Shown here: positions 9,324 to 17,595 of the stretch, piece after piece | Numbering within the stretch: the stretch's first letter is position 1 | How the letters are laid out: the number at the start of each line of letters is the position of its first letter | DNA from: Bacteroidales bacterium | GTDB lineage: Bacteria; Bacteroidota; Bacteroidia; Bacteroidales; P3 | Assembly: GCA_017616895.1 (NCBI GenBank) | Contig: JAFZXE010000016.1 | Location: 1-64,000, forward strand | Reading direction: 5' to 3' | Length of the DNA stretch: 64,000 bases | Position numbers and translations under genes: made by a program | Notes under the pieces: model-generated | Told to the model about the DNA's origin: nothing | Seen by the model: the letters and a program-made list of their open reading frames with translations, nothing else | Database searches by the model: none

Positions 9324-9349
9324 AACTGCTGACTACTGACCACTAACTA
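9322..9349. repeat. 7-bp degenerate array between pth and coaX
   Basis: Four heptamers (ataactg, ctgacta, ctgacca, ctaacta) span the end of pth and the start of coaX. Read on the minus strand they encode the last residues of Pth (VVSGQ) and its stop codon. Confidence 0.75.
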
Positions 9350-9917
9350 CCGCTTTCTTATGATTAAACATGTTCATCGCCCTGTCCGGACCTTGTAGCA
9401 CGAAAGTCTTGACCATCTCTACAGCCTCTTGCAGCTTGGGTTCCAGGATGGCCAGCTCGTCTTGGGTAAACTGTCCGAGAACATAGTCAATCTGACGTCC
9501 CCTCGAAAAGCTGTCGCCTATGCCCACTCTCAGACGGCAATAGGCGTTGGTACCAAGAACCTGCTCTATGTCGGCTAGTCCGTTGTGTCCTCCGCCACCA
9601 CCCTGTTTTTTCATCCTCAGCTCTCCTACCGGAAGGGCGATGTCGTCAACCACCACGAGCACGTTCTCAAGCGGAGTCTTGGTTTCGTTCATCCAGTATC
9701 TCACCGCTTTGCCGCTGAGGTTCATGAATGTTGTCGGTTTCACAAGAAGCACCTGCTTGCCTCTGAGTTTCATCTCGGCCGTCATCGCAAGTCTTCCCAG
9801 CGTCCATTTCACGTCGGCATCTTTAGCCAACGCATCGGCCACCATAAAACCGCTGTTGTGGCGAGTCCCCTCATACTCCATTCCCACATTCCCAAGTCCC
9901 ACAATCATGTATTTCAT
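9333..9917 (-). CDS. pth: peptidyl-tRNA hydrolase
   Basis: Pth recycles peptidyl-tRNA dropped from stalled ribosomes. From the ATG at 9917 the protein is 194 aa and begins MKYMIVGLGNVG, with catalytic His20 in GTRHNSGF, Asp in VVDDIALP and the GGGGGHNGL loop. A further in-frame ATG at 9983 would add 22 residues (MFGWIKRLFGN...). The inner start is preferred because the family normally begins at this strand and GGAGGAAAG sits just upstream of it. The C-terminal VVSGQ comes from a 7-bp repeat array. Confidence 0.93.
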   Translation of the reverse strand: MKYMIVGLGNVGMEYEGTRHNSGFMVADALAKDADVKWTLGRLAMTAEMKLRGKQVLLVKPTTFMNLSGKAVRYWMNETKTPLENVLVVVDDIALPVGELRMKKQGGGGGHNGLADIEQVLGTNAYCRLRVGIGDSFSRGRQIDYVLGQFTQDELAILEPKLQEAVEMVKTFVLQGPDRAMNMFNHKKAVVSGQ

Positions 9918-10021
9918 AGCTCTTTCCTCCTCTGTCTCAACGATAGTGTTGTTTCCAAAAAGTCTTTTTATCCAGCCAAACATTTTTTTATTTGATTTCG
10001 CAATTTCACATCTTCACAACT

Positions 10022-10918
10022 TCACACAATCCTCAACTTCATCCCGGCAAGAAGTGTGTCCGGTTTGAATTCGAACACGCTGCTCATCTCGCCCGCCATA
10101 CCAAATCCGCATCGGTCGCACACGCCGGCCGTCTTGCCCACACACTCGTCAAACTTCGTGCCGTCGTGCAGTATGAAGTTCGACACCCAGCAATGCTTCT
10201 TGAAGCTGTTGTCGCGCAGTTTCTTCAACCCCGAGACGCTGTTCATTATGGGGGCACCGTGTTTTTTGAGTTCTATCAGGCGGTCAACCACGTCGGCGCG
10301 ACGCTCCCAATCGAGAAACAGGTGTTCCGTACCCTCGTAAGGCGTGTGGAAACTGAACGACACAAGCCTCAGATGCGGGTTCTTCTTCACATATTTCACC
10401 ACCTCCTCCACGTTGTTGTAGTTGCGGTTGTTGATGGTCATGTTGACGCTTATCGCCTTGTGGTCGCTTTCGGCGATGTTTTTCTCTAGCTTGGCGAAAG
10501 CCCCTTCGCCTCTAATGTCGTCGTGTATCGCACCGATACCGTCCAAGCTCACCCAGATGCTGTCGGCTTTCAGCCCTTTCATCGGCTGCTGCGCGTTGGT
10601 AGTGATGGTGCAGGAATAAAAACCCATCGCCTTCGCCAAATCCACCAGCGAGTTTATGTCCAATCCGCCTTCTTTCCACAGCAGCGGTTCGCCCCCTTCG
10701 AAATCGACAAACCTGCTCCCCTGGTTGTAGCTGTAGCGCAGTTCGTCTTCGATTTGCCTGTACGACTTCATCACAGGGTTCCTATGGTTGTATATCGCAC
10801 AGTGGCGGCACGACAAGCTGCATGCGTCGGTGACGAACAGCACCGTCTGCAAAGGACGCTTCCTGCCCAGAAACCGCGCCCCGAAAAACCACTTCGCAAG
10901 ATATACCAACTTCTTCAT
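10022..10918 (-). CDS. radical SAM protein
   Basis: The 298-aa protein has the [4Fe-4S]-SAM motif CSLSCRHC (C33, C37, C40) and the FEGGEPLLW region that binds SAM. Its C terminus is Cys-rich (CVGKTAGVCDRCGFG), hinting at an auxiliary cluster or a SPASM/twitch-like tail. The substrate is unknown; resemblance is to HpnH-like and other uncharacterised radical SAM proteins. It stands alone between repeat-filled gaps, so context does not help. Confidence 0.8.
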   Translation of the reverse strand: MKKLVYLAKWFFGARFLGRKRPLQTVLFVTDACSLSCRHCAIYNHRNPVMKSYRQIEDELRYSYNQGSRFVDFEGGEPLLWKEGGLDINSLVDLAKAMGFYSCTITTNAQQPMKGLKADSIWVSLDGIGAIHDDIRGEGAFAKLEKNIAESDHKAISVNMTINNRNYNNVEEVVKYVKKNPHLRLVSFSFHTPYEGTEHLFLDWERRADVVDRLIELKKHGAPIMNSVSGLKKLRDNSFKKHCWVSNFILHDGTKFDECVGKTAGVCDRCGFGMAGEMSSVFEFKPDTLLAGMKLRIV

Positions 10919-10920
10919 AC

Positions 10921-10983
10921 TACTGACTGTTAACCGCTAACCACCGACCACTTAAAACTTACAGCTCACAGCTTAAAACTAAT
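10921..10983. repeat. 7-bp phased degenerate array (9 units)
   Basis: Nine heptamers in unbroken phase (tactgac, tgttaac, cgctaac, caccgac, cacttaa, aacttac, agctcac, agcttaa, aactaat). The letters drift from C/G-containing to A/T-rich units. Further heptamer blocks follow at 10990-11010 and 11034-11068, separated by a short GC-rich insert, and run into the purD stop codon. Confidence 0.8.
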
Positions 10984-11057
10984 CTTTTCAAAGTTCAAAA
11001 TTCACAATTCAAATCCCGCCCTCTCCGGGCACGGAGTCACAATTCAAAATTCACAAT

Positions 11058-12338
11058 TCACAATTGTAAAAGGTCTTGCCCTATATCGTGGCGGTTATAT
11101 TTCCCGTCAAACGTAATTTTCGAGGCCTCTTGGTAAGCTTTCAGCAAAGCCGACGGCAGATTTTCGTCTATCGCTGTCACCGCCAGCACCCTTCCTCCCG
11201 CTGTCACAATCTTTCCCTCCGTCTTCGCTGTACCTGCGTGAAACACTATCGCCTCGCTCACCGTCTCTATGCCCGTAATAGCATCGCCCTTACGGTATTT
11301 CTCCGGGTAGCCTCCCGCCACGAGCACCACTGTGGCGGCTGTGCGGTAGTTTATGTCAAGCGACGCCTTGTTCAGCGTTCCCTGTCCTACGGCTTCGAAA
11401 AGATCCACCACATCGCTCTTGATTCTCGGAAACACGCTCTGCGTCTCGGGATCGCCCATCCTCACGTTATATTCAATCACATACGGGTCGCCTCCGCAGT
11501 TCATCAGCCCGATGAAGATAAAACCCTTATAGTCGATACCCTCTTCTATCAATCCCTTCACCGTCGGCTGCACAATGCGGCTCTCCACCTTCGACATAAA
11601 CTCCTTGTCTGCAAACGGCACAGGACTTATCGACCCCATTCCGCCTGTGTTCAGTCCCGTGTCGCCGTCGCCTATACGTTTATAGTCTTTTGCCGACGGC
11701 AGCAGTTTGTAGTGCTTTCCGTCGGTCAGCACAAACACCGATAGCTCTATGCCCGACAGGAACTCCTCTATAACCACCTTCGCCGAAGCGTCGCCGAATT
11801 TCGCACCCTCGAGCATCTCTTTCAGCTCTTTCTCAGCTTCCTCAACGGTAGGCAGGATCACCACACCCTTGCCTGCGGCCAATCCGTCGGCTTTCAGCAC
11901 GTAAGGCGCCTTCAGCTCATGCAGGAACTTGATGCCTTCCTTTATGCTCTTCTTGTCGAACGACCGGAAACGGGCCGTCGGTAGCGAGTGCCGCATCATG
12001 AACTCTTTCGCATAGTCTTTGCTGCCTTCCAGCATAGCCCCTTGGCGCGATGGGCCGATAACGGTGACGCTCTTCAGGTTCTCGTCGTTGGCGAAATAGT
12101 CGCTGATGCCAGCCACCAGCGGTGCCTCCGGCCCCACCACCACCATCTTCACTTCGTTCTCCACGACAAACTTTCCCACGGCCTCGAAGTCCAGTATGTC
12201 TAGGCTTACGTTCTTTCCGCACCCGCTCGTCCCGGCGTTCCCGGGGGCTATAAACAGCTGCGTGCATTTCTTACTCTGTGACAGTTTGTAGGCGATTGCA
12301 TGTTCTCTTCCGCCTGAACCCAATAGCAATATATTCAT
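11058..12338 (-). CDS. purD: phosphoribosylamine-glycine ligase PurD
   Basis: PurD makes GAR from phosphoribosylamine, glycine and ATP in purine synthesis. The 426-aa sequence starts [16 protein letters not shown] (N-domain), has the ATP-grasp core with [13 protein letters not shown], and the metal-binding [12 protein letters not shown]. Length is standard. The last codons (LLQL and TGA) lie in a 7-bp array. A minus-strand promoter sits 27 bp upstream of the ATG. Confidence 0.97.
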   Translation of the reverse strand: MNILLLGSGGREHAIAYKLSQSKKCTQLFIAPGNAGTSGCGKNVSLDILDFEAVGKFVVENEVKMVVVGPEAPLVAGISDYFANDENLKSVTVIGPSRQGAMLEGSKDYAKEFMMRHSLPTARFRSFDKKSIKEGIKFLHELKAPYVLKADGLAAGKGVVILPTVEEAEKELKEMLEGAKFGDASAKVVIEEFLSGIELSVFVLTDGKHYKLLPSAKDYKRIGDGDTGLNTGGMGSISPVPFADKEFMSKVESRIVQPTVKGLIEEGIDYKGFIFIGLMNCGGDPYVIEYNVRMGDPETQSVFPRIKSDVVDLFEAVGQGTLNKASLDINYRTAATVVLVAGGYPEKYRKGDAITGIETVSEAIVFHAGTAKTEGKIVTAGGRVLAVTAIDENLPSALLKAYQEASKITFDGKYNRHDIGQDLLQL

Positions 12339-12364
12339 ACAGTCTCTTTTGGATTTTTACGTTG

Positions 12365-12396
12365 CAAATTTACACCAAAATCTTGAATTACTCAAA
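12365..12396 (-). promoter_or_regulatory. purD promoter (-7 and -33 boxes)
   Basis: On the minus strand TAAATTTG (12365-12372) and TTTG (12393-12396) are separated by 20 bp, close to the Bacteroidetes sigma-ABfr consensus. The 11-bp array begins 9 bp beyond the -33 box. Confidence 0.75.
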
Positions 12397-12404
12397 AACT
12401 ATTG

Positions 12405-12624
12405 CAAATCTAAGACCAATCTAGGCCCCAAGTGCTCTCTACCTGCTTTCTACCTGCTCTCTACCCTCTACAAAAGTGCATAACAACTAATACAAAAGTA
12501 AGACCAAAGTAAGACAAATGTAGGAGACAACTAAGGGAAATGTAAGTACTCAAGTAAGAGAAATCTAGGCCGCAACTAAGAGCCACTTTCAGTCCAACTG
12601 GGACGAACCTAGGACAAATCAGGG
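12405..12624. repeat. 11-bp phased degenerate array (20 units)
   Basis: The gap between the divergent purD and pyrK promoters divides into about twenty 11-mers, such as tctacctgctt, tctacctgctc, caaaagtaaga, ccaaagtaaga, caaatgtagga. One single-base slip occurs near 12545-12556. Roughly the first 84 bp from 12421 match 53342-53425 with about 7 mismatches and no gap. Beyond that the two loci realign after a shift of exactly 11 bp. Confidence 0.88.
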
Positions 12625-12686
12625 ATTATTTGTCGGCTTACGGTACGTCCGATACCCGCTTTCCTCTCAAAACTCAAATATTTTCG

Positions 12687-12694
12687 TATCTTTG
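12687..12694 (+). promoter_or_regulatory. pyrK promoter, probably leaderless
   Basis: TATCTTTG matches the Bacteroidetes -7 box and ends only 4 bases before the pyrK ATG at 12699, so the transcript would begin at or next to the start codon. The 18-base string ttttcgtatctttgcact recurs exactly at 55741, where the gene has a normal leader. Confidence 0.7.
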
Positions 12695-12698
12695 CACT

Positions 12699-13463
12699 AT
12701 GAAAAAGATTGTTGATTTTACTATTGTGGCGAGGCGGCAGTTTGGGGAGCATTACTTCGGCTGGACGCTGAAATCGCCTGAAACACTTGAACCTATAAAG
12801 GCTGGTCAGTTTGTCGAAGTCGAGGTGCGCGACTGCAACGACGTGATGCTTCGCCGCCCTATCTCCATCCACGATTTCGACCTTCAAGCCGGCACTATGG
12901 ATTTGCTCATACAGATTGTGGGCAAGGGCACCCGCAAGCTCGCCACCCTGAAAGAAGGCGACAAGGTGAACGTCATCTATCCGCTCGGCAACGGTTTCGC
13001 GGTGAGCGGGAAGAATCCGCTGCTCGTGGGCGGCGGAGCCGGCATAGCGCCACTGCTGGGTTTGGCAAAAGCCTATAAAGCACAAGGCGTAAACCCCACC
13101 ATACTGCTCGGCGGCCGCACCGAACAGCTCATCCCCGCACGCGAGGCGTTTGTGGGCTACAGCACTCTGGCGTTCGCCACCGAAGACGGCTCGCTCGGCG
13201 AGAAAGGCCTTGTGACACAACACACGGTGTTCGGACAAACGTACGACCACATAGCCACCTGCGGCCCCACACCCATGATGAAAGCTGTGGCGAAGAGCGC
13301 ACACGAGAGGAACATCCCGTGCGAGGTGTCGCTCGAGAACATGATGGCGTGCGGCGTAGGCGCCTGTCTCTGCTGCGTCACCGACACCGACGACGGCCAC
13401 AAGTGCGTCTGCAAGGACGGCCCCGTCTTCAACAGCGAGAAAATATTGAGTTTCAAGTCATAA
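12699..13463 (+). CDS. pyrK: dihydroorotate dehydrogenase electron-transfer subunit PyrK
   Basis: PyrK carries FAD and a 2Fe-2S cluster and passes electrons from PyrD to NAD. The 254-aa sequence has the FAD-binding RRPISIHDFD, the NAD-site GGGAGIAPLLGLA, and the C-terminal cluster cysteines in CGVGACLCC and KCVCKDG. The start at MKKIVDFT was chosen because it fits the family N terminus; an upstream in-frame ATG at 12630 would place the promoter inside the gene. It is followed 11 nt later by pyrD, its obligate partner. Confidence 0.94.
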   Translation: MKKIVDFTIVARRQFGEHYFGWTLKSPETLEPIKAGQFVEVEVRDCNDVMLRRPISIHDFDLQAGTMDLLIQIVGKGTRKLATLKEGDKVNVIYPLGNGFAVSGKNPLLVGGGAGIAPLLGLAKAYKAQGVNPTILLGGRTEQLIPAREAFVGYSTLAFATEDGSLGEKGLVTQHTVFGQTYDHIATCGPTPMMKAVAKSAHERNIPCEVSLENMMACGVGACLCCVTDTDDGHKCVCKDGPVFNSEKILSFKS

Positions 13464-13474
13464 GTTTTTGAGTT

Positions 13475-14386
13475 ATGTCAGATATCAGTTTAGAGGTAAA
13501 AGTTGACCGCCTGACGCTGCGCAACCCCGTGATGACGGCGTCCGGAACATTTGGATATGGTGAGGAGTTCACCGACTTCATCGACCTTGCGCGACTGGGT
13601 GGCATCGTGGTGAAAGGCACCACCGGCGAGCGCCGTCAGGGCAACGCCTATCCCCGCATGGCCGAAACACCCGCAGGTATGCTCAACGCCGTAGGGCTTC
13701 AGAACGTAGGCGTCGAGACCTTCTGCAAAGAGGTCTATCCCCGCATAAAACATTTCGACACAAACATCATAGTCAACGTCAGCGGCAGCTCCATCGAGGA
13801 ATACTGCCACGTGGCGGAGATGATAAACGAGCTGGAGAAGATTCCGGCGATAGAGATCAACATCAGCTGCCCCAACGTGAAGAAAGGCGGCATGGGTTTC
13901 GGCACCAACCCCGAGATGGCCGCACAGGTGGTCGCTGCGGTGCGCAAAGTCTATAACAAGACACTTATCGTGAAACTCACGCCCAACGTGACCAGCGTGG
14001 TCGAGATAGCCAAAAGCGTCGAAGGCGCGGGCGCCGACAGCCTCTCGCTCATCAACACGCTGCTCGGAATGGCCGTCGATGTCGAGCGCCGTCGTCCGAT
14101 GCTCAGCACCGTGACCGGAGGCTTGAGCGGCCCGTGTGTGAAGCCTGTGGCCGTACGCTGCGTGTGGCAGGTTGCCCACGCGGTGAAAGTCCCCGTCATC
14201 GGATTGGGCGGCATCCGTACCGCCGAAGACGCGCTTGAGTTTCTTATGGCCGGCGCCAAAGCCGTCGAAGTGGGCACCGCCAACTTCCTCGACCCGCAGG
14301 TGACCGTGAAGATAGTCGAAGGGCTCGAAGCCTACTGCCGCCGCCACAAGGTGGCCGACATCAACGAGCTTATCGGCATCATCTGA
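13475..14386 (+). CDS. pyrD: dihydroorotate dehydrogenase B catalytic subunit PyrD
   Basis: This is class 1B PyrD, which oxidises dihydroorotate to orotate using FMN and works as a heterotetramer with PyrK. The 303-aa protein shows [27 protein letters not shown] (substrate and FMN contacts), VKLTPN and [14 protein letters not shown] (phosphate site). It is cotranscribed with pyrK. Its end is only 4 bp from the convergent vsr gene, which marks the left edge of the accessory island. Confidence 0.96.
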   Translation: MSDISLEVKVDRLTLRNPVMTASGTFGYGEEFTDFIDLARLGGIVVKGTTGERRQGNAYPRMAETPAGMLNAVGLQNVGVETFCKEVYPRIKHFDTNIIVNVSGSSIEEYCHVAEMINELEKIPAIEINISCPNVKKGGMGFGTNPEMAAQVVAAVRKVYNKTLIVKLTPNVTSVVEIAKSVEGAGADSLSLINTLLGMAVDVERRRPMLSTVTGGLSGPCVKPVAVRCVWQVAHAVKVPVIGLGGIRTAEDALEFLMAGAKAVEVGTANFLDPQVTVKIVEGLEAYCRRHKVADINELIGII

Positions 14387-14390
14387 CCGA

Positions 14391-14954
14391 TTACCAACCC
14401 TTAGCCTCTTCCGCCGCCATCGGCAACGGCTCCTCCTCGAAGGTGTAGGGGGTGGGAGCTGGTTTCTTGTATAGCGAAAGCAGGTTCTCGTTGAGCAGCA
14501 GCTCCACCTCGCGCATGGTGTGTTCAATACGTTTGGCCGTCAACTGGCACTCCCAGATGACGATCACATGCCATCCGTTCTCCTGCAGTATGCGGTAGTT
14601 TTCCTGGTCGCGCTCCTGGTTCCGTCGTATCTTCTCCACCCAGAACTCGCGGTTCGACTTAGGGATCTTGCAGCACGCCGAATTTTCCACCACATCTGAC
14701 CTCTTACATCTAACATCATCCATCTGCGCGAAGCGCAGCTGGTGTCCGTGCCAGAAGCACCCGTTCACGAATATCGCCGTGCGGTAAGGGCGCATCACGA
14801 TGTCCGGCTTGCCCGGCACCGACTTCACGTTGAGCCGGTAGCGGTATCCATGCGACCAGAGCCACCGCCGCACCTTCAGCTCCGGCTTAGTAGCCTTAGA
14901 GCGAATGTGCGACATGCAGCGGTGCCGCTGTTCCGGAGTCATCGTGTCGGTCAT
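14391..14954 (-). CDS. vsr: very short patch repair endonuclease Vsr
   Basis: Vsr nicks 5' of T in T:G mismatches produced by deamination of 5-methylcytosine. The 187-aa protein has MRPYRTAIFVNGCFWHGH (catalytic and Zn-site Cys/His), then IPKSNREFWVEKI and WHVIVIWECQL near the end, all as in E. coli Vsr. It is larger than usual. About 18 extra residues, including DDVRCKRSDV, are inserted in the Zn-site loop between GCFWHGH and CCKIPK, and are encoded by a 7-bp repeat array (14693-14727). Vsr normally accompanies m5C methyltransferases, three of which are encoded at 22479-30178. Confidence 0.93.
   Translation of the reverse strand: MTDTMTPEQRHRCMSHIRSKATKPELKVRRWLWSHGYRYRLNVKSVPGKPDIVMRPYRTAIFVNGCFWHGHQLRFAQMDDVRCKRSDVVENSACCKIPKSNREFWVEKIRRNQERDQENYRILQENGWHVIVIWECQLTAKRIEHTMREVELLLNENLLSLYKKPAPTPYTFEEEPLPMAAEEAKGW
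14693..14727. repeat. 7-bp array inside vsr
   Basis: Five heptamers (catctga, cctctta, catctaa, catcatc, catctgc) lie within the vsr reading frame. Five units equal 35 bp, so flanking bases must restore the frame. Confidence 0.7.
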
Positions 14955-14955
14955 A
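14923..14955. repeat. 33-bp direct repeat, copy 1 (vsr 5' end)
   Basis: This stretch is the first ~32 bases of vsr on the minus strand. It matches 16516-16548 at 32 of 33 positions in the same orientation. The two copies bracket the DUF4143 ATPase gene. Confidence 0.88.
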
Positions 14956-14970
14956 TAAAGAAATAATATG

Positions 14971-16290
14971 TCAAATTATACTCCCAGCCTCATCCAGCAG
15001 GAACGGGATGACGCCCATATACATGATGCCATCCTCGTCTGTCCAGGGTTTCGCGTTGCCGTCCACGATGACAATCTTGCGGAAGAAGTCGCCCGAGTTC
15101 CGCAGCGAGAAGGTCTCCTGGCTTCGTTTCGTTTCGGTGTCCACATTCAGCGCCGACTGGATATACACCTTCTCGCGCCCGGTATTGACGATGAAGTCAA
15201 TCTCGTATTGCGACTGCTGCTTCTTGCCGTCCTTCACGAGCACAAGCTCCACCACGCCCACATCCACGCTGTAACCCCTGCGGATGAGTTCGATGAAGAT
15301 TATGTTCTCCATCAGGTGCGACCGCTCCTGCTGGCGAAAATTCAGCTTGGCGTTCCGCAACCCTGTGTCCATCGAATAGTATTTCAGTGTGTTCTCGAAG
15401 TAGCGCTTCCCCTTGATGTCGTATCGCTGTGCGCTCACGAAGAGGTAGGACTCCTCCAGGTAATCCAGGTAGTTCTTGATGGTGTTGTCCGAGGTGCTGC
15501 GCTTCATCAACGAGCCCGCCGCATTGGCCAGGTTGTGCGGGTTGGTCAGCGAACCCACAGCCGACGACAGCGCGTCGATCAGCGCCTCCAACACCTCGTC
15601 GTCCTTCAGCTTGTAGCGCTCCACGATGTCCTTGATATAAACCCTTTTGTGGAGTCCTTTCAGGTATTTGCGCTTCTCCGCCTCGTCCTTTTCCAGCACC
15701 GCCAGCGGCATCCCGCCGTAGGTCAGGTATTCCTCCAGTGCATCTGCCTTCTCCATTCCTGATACGGGGTAGAACTCCTTAAACGACAGCGGAAATACCT
15801 TTATCTCCGACCCGCGGTCGCGGAAGTTCGTTACAATATCTTTCGAGAGCATCTTCGAGTTCGAGCCGGTGACGTAGATGTCGAGGTTTTTGCGTCCCAT
15901 CAGGTCGTTCAGTATGTCGTAGAATGTGGTGTAGAGCAGCTCGCGGTCCTCTTCTGGCACCAGCCGTTCGTCCACATCCTCATTCTTCACCTTGTACGAC
16001 AGCTGGATTTCGTCGATGAACACATAGTAGCGCTTCTTGTCGTCCTTCGTCTTGCGGAGCACATAGTCGTACAGCTCGTTGGGATTTCTGTACTTCGCGT
16101 GCGCCTTCTTGTCTAGGGCCAGCTCCACAAAGCAGTCCTTCTCAACCCCCTCGTTCAGCAGGTAATCCTTGTAGAGGTTGAAGAGCAGGAACGACTTTCC
16201 GCAGCGACGGATGCCGGTAACAATCTTCACTTTTCCATTCCATCTTTTATTTAGCAACTCGCTGATATATTGCTCTCTTTGTATTGCCAT
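14971..16290 (-). CDS. AAA ATPase with C-terminal DUF4143
   Basis: The 439-aa protein has Walker A GIRRCGKSFLL near residue 26, Walker B YYVFIDEIQ near residue 100, sensor TGSNSKML, and a C-terminal DUF4143 region (YLEESYLFVSAQRYDIKGKRY, shown here in part only as family mark around residues 285-330) with a nuclease-like QYEIDFIV strand. Proteins of this kind are widespread and often mobile or defence-linked; the biochemical role is not established. It has its own promoter at 16352-16361 and is flanked by direct copies of the vsr 5' end, as if inserted there. Confidence 0.85.
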   Translation of the reverse strand: MAIQREQYISELLNKRWNGKVKIVTGIRRCGKSFLLFNLYKDYLLNEGVEKDCFVELALDKKAHAKYRNPNELYDYVLRKTKDDKKRYYVFIDEIQLSYKVKNEDVDERLVPEEDRELLYTTFYDILNDLMGRKNLDIYVTGSNSKMLSKDIVTNFRDRGSEIKVFPLSFKEFYPVSGMEKADALEEYLTYGGMPLAVLEKDEAEKRKYLKGLHKRVYIKDIVERYKLKDDEVLEALIDALSSAVGSLTNPHNLANAAGSLMKRSTSDNTIKNYLDYLEESYLFVSAQRYDIKGKRYFENTLKYYSMDTGLRNAKLNFRQQERSHLMENIIFIELIRRGYSVDVGVVELVLVKDGKKQQSQYEIDFIVNTGREKVYIQSALNVDTETKRSQETFSLRNSGDFFRKIVIVDGNAKPWTDEDGIMYMGVIPFLLDEAGSII

Positions 16291-16351
16291 TGTATTATGT
16301 ATTATCTGTTTCTACTGAAAAAATGGTCGCTTTGTTCGACCTTTTTTGCAG

Positions 16352-16361
16352 TGCAAAGATA
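16352..16361 (-). promoter_or_regulatory. promoter of the DUF4143 ATPase
   Basis: On the minus strand this region reads TATCTTTGCA, a full Bacteroidetes -7 box, about 60 bp upstream of the ATG at 16290. Confidence 0.7.
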
Positions 16362-16424
16362 CAACACTTTTTTAATTCACCCAAAAGATTTGCGGAAATC
16401 CGCACCTTTCAGGTTGGTATTATC

Positions 16425-16510
16425 ACATTTTTGACACTCTTTTGGGCAGAAAAATCACATTTTTTGCATTGTTTTTTGCTCAAAAATCACATTTTCTTGC
16501 ATTTTTCCAC
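16425..16510. repeat. short imperfect A/T-rich repeats
   Basis: The words 'aaaaatcacatttt' followed by 'ttgca' recur twice (around 16450 and 16485), with a further degenerate copy near 16430. The stretch lies between the ATPase promoter and the second vsr-start copy. No coding sense is seen. Confidence 0.5.
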
Positions 16511-16515
16511 ATTTC

Positions 16516-16548
16516 TGCCGCTGTTCGGGAGTCATCGTGTCGGTCATA
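16516..16548 (-). pseudogene. vsr 5'-end remnant (direct repeat copy 2)
   Basis: On the minus strand this reads as the vsr start, MTDTMTPEQRQ, and matches 14923-14955 with one mismatch. After about 11 codons the similarity to vsr stops and the frame enters A/T-rich repeats. It marks where vsr once began before the ATPase segment was placed between, or a duplication made on insertion. Confidence 0.75.
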
Positions 16549-16554
16549 GAGGAT

Positions 16555-17595
16555 TCAAAGTTCAAAATTAGTAGTGCTGCCAACTAACCCGTGAAACCAC
16601 TCTTGCAACTGTTCCATGCGGACAATCAGCTCATCGAACGACAGCGACTCCCCATAGATGAAGGTCTTTCGCATTTGGGCGTAGTCTTCCTGCCAATCGT
16701 GCAAGCTATCTTGCGGCGGCACAATCCTAATGCGTGATGGAGCGTTTGTGTCATAATCAACCTGCTTGATGGCATAGAATGTCCTTCGGTGTTCCATCAC
16801 GGCTTTGTATAGGGCAGCATCCTTCAGCGCCTCTTCAGCAAAGCGTGTGTCCATCAGCCGCTCCAAATCATACAGATGCCGACTCATCCGCAGGCTTCTC
16901 GGCGTCTGCTTTTGGTACTCCTCGTTCAGCAGAAAGGCCTTCTCAAGAAACGTCCTCGTAGGAACGACGGTCGCCATCTCAAACGCGGCGGAGCTTTCTA
17001 TCTGCGGAAATTGCTGTGCGATAATCGACGATATCAACCGCTTTTCGGTTGGTTCCGACATTGACAGACAGCTTATTTCCAGCTTCACCATCGGCTGCAC
17101 ATATTGCAACGAGCTGCTAAGGACGCTATGATACTTGATCAGCAACACGGTAGGGTCCTTGTCGCCATCAATGTCCACCTCACCTTCCTTGGTGTTGACT
17201 CTCGTCATGGGCACCACCTCGAAATCACGTGCCCCCATCTCGTTCAGACGGTCAGCTATCTCGCCCGACAAATTGTCTGTAAGAAACGTCCTGCACTCCT
17301 TCCTCAATTTCAATCGCTGGCTTCTGGTTGTAGGTTCTATACCGAAAAAAACGGGTGATATGGCGATATCGACATCTTCGCTGAATCGTTCGATCACACC
17401 CCAGGCTTTCGACAACGACGTGCCGCCTTTGAAACTGACATGCTTCGAGCACGAGGTGCCGAGCAAGGCCCTCAACACCGCCGTTACCCACCAGTCCTTC
17501 TCCACCACGTTGGGAGGCAATTGCACACGTTGGGACGTCTGCGATATAACCAACGCCCTGTCGCTGGAGTTCAGCGTTACGATGCTATTTTTCAT
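16555..17595 (-). CDS. AbiEii/AbiGii-type nucleotidyltransferase toxin
   Basis: The 346-aa protein has the nucleotidyltransferase fold signature FKGGTSLSKAWG followed by RFSEDVDIAI (GS and DxD motifs), the hallmark of the AbiEii (type IV toxin) family. Characterised AbiEii toxins transfer nucleotides, in some cases to tRNA, and block growth. It overlaps the upstream AbiEi-like gene by 11 nt, the usual antitoxin-toxin order. The C-terminal residues NFEL and stop lie in short 7-bp repeats. Confidence 0.88.
   Translation of the reverse strand: MKNSIVTLNSSDRALVISQTSQRVQLPPNVVEKDWWVTAVLRALLGTSCSKHVSFKGGTSLSKAWGVIERFSEDVDIAISPVFFGIEPTTRSQRLKLRKECRTFLTDNLSGEIADRLNEMGARDFEVVPMTRVNTKEGEVDIDGDKDPTVLLIKYHSVLSSSLQYVQPMVKLEISCLSMSEPTEKRLISSIIAQQFPQIESSAAFEMATVVPTRTFLEKAFLLNEEYQKQTPRSLRMSRHLYDLERLMDTRFAEEALKDAALYKAVMEHRRTFYAIKQVDYDTNAPSRIRIVPPQDSLHDWQEDYAQMRKTFIYGESLSFDELIVRMEQLQEWFHGLVGSTTNFEL

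Noticed and set aside
9918-9983. 22-residue N-terminal extension of Pth
   Set aside because: The family start motif MKYMIVGLGN has its own ATG with a purine-rich site upstream; the extension is not a Pth feature.
12609-13400. 263-codon minus-strand ORF opposite pyrK
   Set aside because: It covers the pyrK promoter and coding region, and pyrK is clearly identified.
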